From Taxawa tesnikishii (nom. ined.) (lineage: Eukaryota; Ascomycota; Dothideomycetes; Dothideales): a stretch of DNA of 64,000 bases. The translations under genes and the position numbers were made by a program. The notes beneath the pieces were generated by a model. That model did no database searches, was not told the DNA's origin, and saw only the letters and a program-made list of their open reading frames with translations. The stretch is from the NCBI GenBank assembly GCA_030247885.1, contig JAPDRO010000006.1:620001-684000 (forward strand). The letters are read 5' to 3'. This document shows positions 56,646-64,000 of this stretch, piece after piece. Numbering within the stretch: the first letter of the stretch is position 1; the number at the start of each line of letters is the position of its first letter.

Positions 56646-59600
56646 ATGAGGACTCGGTTAGGTCTGTTAACAGGCCTCTTCCTGCTCGGGCTGTCCTCCG
56701 TTACCGCAAAGAAGGACAAGCCCGAGATCGAGGAGACGGCCTTCAAGGCGCTACCTGCGAACCTATTCTATTTCGAGGACAGCGATGTCGTTCTCTTGCA
56801 GGAAGGTGCACCGGGCGCGGTATACAGATCCGAAGACGCGGGCGAGTCGTGGAAGACTGTCAGGGAGATCCCCGCGGAGGAGGCAGTAGAGGTTTTGAGG
56901 CATCCGTTCAACGACAAGGTGGCGATCACCATAGGCTTGGAGAAGAAGCATTGGATCACAAAGGATCAGGGAAGACATGGAGCAGCTTCGAGACAAAGTT
57001 CAACCCGGTCATGGGAAGAAGTCCCATCAGCTGGCATGCCACGGACCCCGACCGCATCATCTACATGGGCGCCGACTGCAGGGGCTGGGAGTGCGAGACG
57101 AAAGTGAGCAAGACGTCTCGCGAATTCAGGGCAGGATAGCTGATGATTTCCTAGGCGTACTACACCACGGACGGTTTTGACACGATCGATCTCCTCCATG
57201 AGAAGGCCATCTCCTGCATATGGGCAAAGGGACAGCCAATGTTCACCACTGGCGACGACAAGAAAGACAAGAACGAGATTCTCTGCATTGTGGAAGGCAA
57301 ATACTCGCCATGGACCAAGGACTACCGCGTTCTGATCACAGACGATTACTTCGAAAAGCACGAGATCGAGCCGGAAATGGCAGAGGGACGGACGGTGCCA
57401 GGTATCGTCAACATGGCTGCCGTCAAGGGATACATCGCAGTCGCAGCAAAATCTGAGGGCACTAGCGAACTGGCTATGTACGTGACGAACGATGCAACGA
57501 GATGGCACCGCGCGGAGTTTGGAGAGCACAAGCTCGAACAAGATGCCTACACCGTCTTGGAATCCACCAACTACAGCATGCAAGTCGATGTCATGACCAC
57601 GGCTGGCGTCACTGAACCGATGGGCGTCCTCTTCACCAGCAACTCCAACGGCACGTACTTCACGGAAAAAATCAGGCATACCAATCGCAACTTCCACGGT
57701 TTCGTGGATTTCGAGAAGATCCAGAACATCCAGGGCATTGTGCTGATCAACACGGTTGAAAACTGGGAAGAGGTGGAGCGTTCGTGGACCGCTTCCAAGA
57801 AGGTCCAGACAAGCATCAGTTTTGACGACGGTCGGACGTGGCAGCCACTGAAGGTGGGCAAGGACGACCTGCATCTCCATTCTGTCACCGATCAGCGTAA
57901 CACTGGCCGGATCTTCTCCAGCCCGGCTCCGGGTATTGTGATGGGTATTGGGAACACTGGAAAGTCGCTCGATGACTTCTCAAAGGGCGATACGTACGTC
58001 TCGGACGATGCTGGTTTGACGTGGAGGCGAGCGCTGAAGAAGCCGCACTTGTACGAGATCGGTGACCAAGGCGCCGTTTTGGTCGCCATCGAGGATGGAG
58101 AAACAGACGAGATCAAGTGGAGCATCAACCATGGCAAAGACTGGGATTCGATTAGCTTGGAGGACAAAGTTTCACCACTTTCTTTGACCACTACTCCGGA
58201 CTCGACCAGCTTGAAGTTCATCCTCACAGCGACCAAGGGTAAGGGTTCCAAGACTGGCTACTTCACCTACTCTATCAATTTTGAGGGTTTGCACGAGCGC
58301 AAGTGCGGAGACAAAGATTTTGAAAGATGGGCTGCTCGTGCGGACGAAGACGGCAAGGCAACATGCTTGATGGGTCACACCCAGTTCTACCGCAGACGCA
58401 GGGCAGACGCAGACTGCTTTGTCGATGAGGAGTTCAAAGACCCTCAACCCGAATTTGAGGACTGCAAGTGCACGGACGCCGATTACGAGTGCGACTACAA
58501 CTTTGTTCGAAGCGAAGATGGCAAGGAATGCGTACCGTCGGGCACGTTGGAGGCTCCAAAGGATCAGTGCAAAGAGGCTGAGGACACCTACGAAGGCAGC
58601 TCTGGCTATCGACTCATCCCCGGAAACACTTGCATCAAGAAGGGTGGTGTGGTCAAGGATGAGCCGGTGAAGCGACCTTGCAAGGACACTCTAAAGAAGC
58701 CAGCGACCGGGAAGGTGTCCAGCGAGATCACCAATTTCAAAGGAAGTACCTTCAAGGAGTACTACTACCTGGAGCGCGCGGAATCTGCCAGAGGAGATGA
58801 CGAGACGATCATCATGCGTACTGACAGGCGCGAGACCTGGATTACACGTGATCATGGCAAAACCTGGCACGAAGCCGTCCCTGATGACGAGATTGTTGCT
58901 ATCTATCCTCACCAGTACTTCAACGACATCGTGTATCTGATTACAGCATCGAAGAGGGTGTACTACTCCAAGAACCGCGGTCAGAGCATCCACCACTTTG
59001 ACGCCCCTGAAGCGCCGAATCAAGATCGACTGCAGATTCTCGGCTTCCACCCTCATGAGCAAGACTGGCTGTTGTGGACTGGTGGGAAAGATTGCGGAGG
59101 CTTTGGCACTGATTGCCACTCCGTTGCACACGTATCCAGGAAGGGTGGAGAGGAGTGGGAGACTCTTCTTCCATTCGTGCGAAAATGTCAGTTCATCTCT
59201 AGGGAAGGTCGCAAAGACAGCGGACAGTTGGTGTACTGCGAGCAATACCAGGACGAAGACCCAGCAAACCCGCTCCAGCTCATCTCCAGTGACGACTGGT
59301 TCCAGCACAAGAAGGTTCACTTTGACGATGTTATCAACTTCGCCACCATGTCCGAGTTCATCATTGTTGCATTGAGAGACAAGGATCAGAAGTCTTTGCG
59401 CGTCGACACCAGCATTGACGGATCCACTTTCGCCAACGCCATGTTCCCACACAACTTCAATGTGCCGCACCAGCAGGCGTACACTGTGCTTGACAGCTCC
59501 ACTCACGCAGTGTTCCTGCATGTCACCGTCAACAACAGGGAAGAGCAGGAGTACGGTACCATCGTCAAGTCGAACAGTAACGGCACCTCTTATGTTCTGA

Positions 59601-61189
59601 GCATCGGCCAGGTCAACCGCAACACCCCTGGCTACGTCGACTTCGAGAAGATGCAGGGTCTTGAGGGTGTAGCTGTTGTCAACATGGTTACGAACGTCAA
59701 GGAGGTTGATGGGGGTGCTGTGAAGAAGCTGCGCACCTTGATCACGCACAACGACGGAGCTGAGTGGGGCTACATAACGCCCCCGGAGAAGGACTCGGAC
59801 GGAAAGTCATACAACTGCAATGGCGGCTCTTTGGAGGAGTGCGCCCTGCACTTGCACGGATACACTGAACGCAAGGACCCACGCGACACCTTCTCCTCGC
59901 CTTCTGCTGTAGGCTTGATGATGGGTGTCGGAAACGTTGGTTCCTACCTTGGCCAGTACAAGGAGGGCGACACCTTTATCACGAGAGACGGCGGTGTCAC
60001 TTGGCACGAGGTCTTCAAGGGTACCTACATGTGGGAATATGGAGACCAGGGCTCCATTATCGTTATCGTCAAGGAAGACACTCCCGTCAACAGCGTCTTC
60101 TATACCACAGACGAGGGCAAGACATGGACAGAATACCAGTTCAGCGAGCAGAAGATGCTCATTGACGACATCTCCACCGTACCCTCAGACACTTCTCGCA
60201 ACTTCCTCCTCTGGGGCCGCGACGGCAGCGGCAAAGGTGGCCTTGTGACCATCAACCTAGACTTCGCTGGTCTTACAGATCGCGCGTGCCATCTTAACGA
60301 AGACGATCCCGAGGCATCAGACAGTGACTACTACCTCTGGGAGCCAAAGCATCCTCTGTCCGACTCCAACTGCCTCTTCGGCCATGTGGCACAATACCAC
60401 CGCAAGAAGCTAGAGAGTGAGTGTTACAACGGGCGTCAAATCGACCACTTGCACAACATCGCACGGAACTGCACTTGCACCCGGCAGGACTTCGAATGGT
60501 ATGTTGTCAACATTACTCTCCTTTCATGCATAAACCAAAAGCTAACAAGTCACAGTGATTACAATTACGAACGCCAGAACGATGGCTCGTGCAAGCTTGT
60601 CCCCGGTCTCACCGCCGCGGACCCCATGGCAATCTGCAAGGCAGACCCCAACGCCATCGAATACTACGACCCCACAGGCTACCGTCGCATCCCACTTACC
60701 ACCTGCCAGGGAGGCAAGGAGATGGACTTCACGTCTCAATCTCACCCTTGTCCCGGCCGCGAAGAGCAGTACGAGGAGAAGCACGGCATCAGCGGCGTCG
60801 GGCTCTTCTTCGCGATTGTCATCCCTGTCGCAGCGGCCGCCGGCGCTGGCTATTGGGTCTGGAAGAATTGGGATGGCAAGTTCGGCCGCATCAGACTGGG
60901 TGACTCGATGAGTGGCGTGGGCGGAGGCTTCGATGCTGATGCGCCGTGGGTCAGGTGGCCGGTTGCCGCCGTCAGTGGTCTCGTTGCTGTGCTGGCTGCG
61001 CTGCCCATGGTGGCGGGCAGCATCTGGCGCACGGTTAGCAGCAAGTTTGGACGCCCTGGTGGAGGGTATGCGAGGCCATATACTAGCCGCAGCTCGTTCC
61101 AGCGTGGAAGAGGCGATTACGTTGGCGTGGACACGGATGAAGGGGAGTTGCTGGGTGAGGACGATGACGACGCTTTTGAGGAAGCGTAG
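56646..61189 (+). CDS. VPS10: Vacuolar protein sorting receptor VPS10 (sortilin family); one frameshift in this sequence
   Basis: Type I membrane receptor cycling between late Golgi and endosome, sorting carboxypeptidase Y and other vacuolar hydrolases. Exons: 56646-57103, 57155-60498, 60556-61189; about 1478 aa. Signal peptide RLGLLTGLFLLGLSSVTA. Two tandem Vps10 domains (about residues 30-670 and 690-1300), each with Asp-box/BNR turns (SEDAGESWKTV, SFDDGRTWQPL, TRDHGKTWHEA, TTDEGKTWTEY) and a Cys-rich 10CC end (CKCTDADYECDYNF; CTCTRQDFECDYNYERQ across intron 2). Transmembrane helix GLFFAIVIPVAAAAGAGYWVW, then a cytosolic tail with a second apolar stretch and an acidic end (EGELLGEDDDDAFEEA). 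The frame breaks at G3, 56969-56971; one more base yields KDQGKTWSSFETKFNP. Intron 2 is 57 nt and stop-free, so it is hidden inside one long open frame. Confidence 0.95.
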
Positions 61190-61520
61190 GGGAATGCTTG
61201 TAGTGTTAGGAACAGGAACAGAGGCTTTGGAGCTTCTGAGTGTACATTATGAATGGGAAGTCCTTTAAAGGGATCGTACTAAGCTCAACGAAAGTAGATT
61301 GGAGTGAAGGTGAATGGAACCTCGGGCGGCATCGGAGTCAATTCTCCGATTCCGGGGAATGATGCCGGAGCGTGTCAGAAAGATTTCTGGGGAGCCGTGA
61401 AGGCCGACTGTGAAGTCAACATTCCGAGCGCGTCGAGTGCACACTACTAATTGCCGGACTGCGGCGATCGGTAATGTTGCTGTCCCCAATGCTTCTTCCC
61501 GACTAAATAAAAGACCCATA
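61190..61520. other. Intergenic, about 330 bp
   Basis: VPS10 3' UTR and the promoter of the acyl-CoA ligase gene. aaataaaag at 61505-61513 lies immediately before the ATG, too close for a TATA box. Nothing else is seen. Confidence 0.4.
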
Positions 61521-63615
61521 ATGTTGGCCAAAGCATTTCTCTCTTGCGCCCGCCGCTCTTCCTCCCGCTCTCCCTCCTGCTCGCCCTTTTCAATTGCTCC
61601 CCTCAGGCCTGTCAGTTATCTGGAGCTATACCAACCCTCACGTGCTGCTCCCTACTCCAACACCTTTGTCAGAACGATGGCGTCTCTACCGCGTACTGCG
61701 CTCTTCGAGGCCATATCCAAGCATGACCCTCAGAGTACGGCCGTGATTCACTCGCTTTCCGGCAGGACTTTCACCTACGGCTCGCTGTTGAAAGACGTAG
61801 CGGCTGCTAAGCAAAGGCTGGCCCAGAACGCTGGGAAAGACGAGAAAGATATGCGGGGCGAGAGGATTGCCTTCTTGGTGGAGAACAGCTACGACTATGT
61901 GGGTGCGCGCATGTCCATATCACTGTACTGCTTGACGGTCACAGGCCGGCACAGGACATATGCTGACGGAACGGCTGCTGCGCAGTGACTCTACTTTCCA
62001 TACTCGGTAGCAATGCGATTGCGGTCCCACTGTCGCCAGGCTTCCCACCTCACGAGTTGAGTTACATCCTCGACCAGTCTGGAGCTCTGATGCTGCTCTC
62101 CTCCGCCAAGTTCTCAGCCAAGGCCGAGGAGGTCTTGAAGGAGGAGCTGGAGCAGAAGCCTATACATGCCAAAGTTGAGAAAATTGCGGAAGGCAAGACG
62201 GAGGGCGAGAATCCAAAGCTTGAGGACGTTGCGCAAGAAGACGACAAGGGCGGCATGATGCTCTACACGAGCGGGACGACCAACAGGCCGGTGAGAAAGC
62301 GATGAGGTATGCGTTGGAGCAGACTGTTTGAATTGACCATCTCCCAGAAAGGCGTACTCCTCCCTCAATCCGTCTTGACCGCACAATCTCAGTCACTGTA
62401 CCAAGCCTGGCACTACACACCTTCCGATCACCTCCTGCACGTCCTGCCTCTGCACCACATCCACGGCACCGTCAATGCGATCCTCACGCCGTTGCTCGCG
62501 GGCAGCACAATCGAATTCATGTTCCCCTTCACGGTAGACGCCGTGTTCAACCGTTTCGCCGCGCCGTTCCTCCGATCGAACGGCTCCTCCAAGAAGGCGC
62601 CCATCACCTTCTTCACCGTCGTCCCCACCATCTACAAGCGGTTGCAGGATGGCCACAAATCGCTTTCGCCAGAGATGCGAGAGGCAACACGCACAGCATT
62701 CAAGCCCGAGAACTTGCGTCTGAACATCTCTGGCTCGGCGGCACTGCCGACGCCGACAAAGATGGCGTGGGCGGAGTTGAGCGGTGGAAATATCCTGCTC
62801 GAGCGCTACGGCATGACGGAGGTGGGCATGGCGTTGAGCTGCGGGCTGGCGAACGAAGACCGCGTCGACGGCAGCGTTGGCTGGCCCTTGCCCAGCGTAA
62901 CGGCACGGCTGGTGGATTCCGACACGCACGAGGTGATCGAGCCGGGCCAGGAACTGGACAAGGACGGCAAGGAGCGGCACGGCGAGATCCAACTCAAAGG
63001 CCCGACCATCTTCCGCGAGTACTGGCGCAACCCGACCGCCACGGCGTCCGAGTTCACGCCCGACGGCTTCTTCAAAACGGGCGATGTGGCCGTGCGTCGC
63101 GCTGTCGAGGGCGCGGGCACCGGCGCGTCCGGCTCCTGGGCCAAGGGACCCATGTACTTCATCCAAGGGCGCAAGAGCGCCGACATCATCAAGACGGGCG
63201 GCGAAAGGTCTCCGCGCTCGAAGTCGAGCGCGAGATGCTATCCCTGCCGCAGATCTCCGAATGCGCCGTCGTGGGCCTTCCCTCGGAGACGTGGGGCCAG
63301 AAGGTCGCCGCCGTCGTCGTCCTCTCCTCCGAAGGCCAAACCGGCGGTCGCGGCGGCAAGCCCTACGGCGCAATGGACCTGCGGCGCGCGCTCAAGGACC
63401 GTCTCGTCGCGTACAAGATCCCACAGGACATGAAGGTCGTCGAGAGCATTCCGAGGAACGCGATGGGTAAGATCAACAAGAAGAATCTGGTCAAGGAGGT
63501 CTTCGGTGAGTTGGAGAGCATCAGGAGGAGGAGTGTGGACTTGGCCGAGGAGAGAAAGAGGCTGAAGGCGGGTGAAGGAGACAGGACGCTCGGAGGGGAA
63601 GTCAAGAGTACTTGA
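61521..63615 (+). CDS. Acyl-CoA synthetase, malonyl-CoA synthetase (ACSF3)-like; one frameshift in this sequence
   Basis: ANL-superfamily ligase making acyl-CoA from acid, ATP and CoA, closest in layout to mitochondrial malonyl/methylmalonyl-CoA synthetase; substrate is inference. Exons: 61521-61902, 61986-62290, 62348-63615; about 651 aa. The N-terminus is Arg/Ser-rich and lacks acidic residues (LAKAFLSCARRSSSRSPSC), a plausible mitochondrial presequence; a second Met (61677, MASLPRTALFEA) gives a form without it. Core motifs are the AMP-binding P-loop MLYTSGTTNRPKGVLLPQ across intron 2, LPLHHIHGTVNAIL, ISGSAALPTP, ERYGMTEVGMALS, FFKTGDVAV, YFIQGRKSADIIKTGGEKVSALEVE, and the C-terminal catalytic Lys in NAMGKINKKNLV. 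The frame breaks at A3, 63204-63206, inside that KTGGEKVSALEVE motif; one more base restores it and the exon total. Confidence 0.9.
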
Positions 63616-64000
63616 TTCGGGGGAAATGGTGGGTTGTACAGTATGGTGTTTTCATAGGGGAAAAAGGCATATCCGTATTTGTACGTACGTGTAAAGATGG
63701 CGTATTCGTATTTGGACGCATGTGTAGAGATGGCGTATTCGTATCTGGACGCATGCGTAAAGATATGGCGCACGAAGATCGACATGGCCTGCTTGAGGCT
63801 TCCCACCCATCTGGTCGTCTGCTTTCAGAGACCGACCTCAGTGCCTCGCCTACGTTTGCAGCTAGTGTACAGTAAGTAGCACTACCATGCCCGAAAGCAG
63901 TGGAGGAACAGCAATCCACCTCGGCAGAAACGCAGCCGACGGGTATTATATAACGTCATTTGCACATGCTCCCGCAATCCTCCACCTATGCGTGCGTATT
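63616..64000. other. Downstream region at window edge
   Basis: Contains a 33-bp minisatellite just after the ligase stop codon, then about 230 bp with no supported feature. Confidence 0.4.
63662..63770 (+). repeat. 33-bp minisatellite, 3.3 copies
   Basis: Copies at 63662-63694, 63695-63727 and 63728-63760, plus a 10-bp partial. The second and third copies (starting agatggcgtattcgtat) differ at only three positions; the first is more diverged. The unit length is a multiple of three and several frames stay open through it, giving an 11-residue repeat (MAYSYLDACVE), but no gene is evident. It lies in the probable 3' UTR of the ligase. Confidence 0.85.

Noticed and set aside
58691-59749. 352-codon minus-strand open frame
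   Set aside because: Antisense shadow of VPS10, whose strand carries the conserved motifs.
62393-63373. 326-codon minus-strand open frame
   Set aside because: Arg-rich antisense shadow of the acyl-CoA ligase in GC-rich sequence.

Overview
The window looks like nuclear chromosomal DNA of a filamentous ascomycete (Pezizomycotina, most likely a Dothideomycete). The evidence is genes split by many short GT-AG introns (mostly 48-110 nt), fungus-specific families (fungal rhodopsin/Pth11-like membrane protein, fungal chromate transporter, hybrid histidine kinase, Vps10, fructosyl amino acid oxidase, fungal_trans regulators), and one short, very AT/TA-rich tract of the kind left by repeat-induced point mutation. 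The class-level placement is inference. I joined exons by hand from splice consensus, reading frame and family conservation.

Layout. 0.3-1.1 kb: decayed FAD monooxygenase. 1.7-3.2 kb: intact six-exon rhodopsin-like membrane protein. 4.2-5.1 kb (-): MPU1 (dolichol-sugar utilisation). 5.6-7.6 kb: secreted beta-lactamase-like serine hydrolase. 9.0-12.1 kb (-): long nuclear protein with an AT-hook array and an EVE domain. 12.1-17.9 kb: gene-free tract. 17.9-18.9 kb (-): ATO-type acetate transporter. 21.5-22.4 kb (-): SDR oxidoreductase. 23.2-24.7 kb: BCS1-like AAA ATPase. 27.1-28.7 kb (-): chromate transporter. 29.8-33.5 kb: proteasome subunit RPN2. 34.5-35.2 kb: methyltransferase. 36.0-36.3 kb: tiny mitochondrial-looking protein. 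37.4-40.4 kb (-): hybrid histidine kinase. 41.0-41.3 kb: AT-rich RIP-like scar. 42.3-43.9 kb: GH30 glycosidase. 45.0-46.2 kb (-): orphan single-pass membrane protein. 47.1 kb: intron-bearing tRNA-Leu(CAA)-like locus. 47.3-51.3 kb: two divergent, related transcription factors. 51.6-54.5 kb: convergent 2OG-Fe(II) oxygenase and fructosyl amino acid oxidase. 55.2-55.8 kb: OPT peptide-transporter relic. 56.6-61.2 kb: VPS10. 61.5-63.6 kb: malonyl-CoA-synthetase-like acyl-CoA ligase.

How the genes relate. Most are unlinked housekeeping or accessory genes. The one plausible functional neighbourhood is 47.3-55.8 kb: two regulators sharing a promoter region, a dioxygenase, an Amadori-compound oxidase and a broken peptide transporter. 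This could be a small catabolic cluster for glycated amino acids or peptides; that is inference from adjacency.

The strongest structural signal is technical or mutational. Seven conserved genes carry eight frameshifts. Each is restored by one extra base in a short homopolymer, and after that one-base allowance every exon total that can be fixed divides by three. Thirteen other genes in the window need no correction. I saw no complete transposon, virus-like element, rRNA or CRISPR array.
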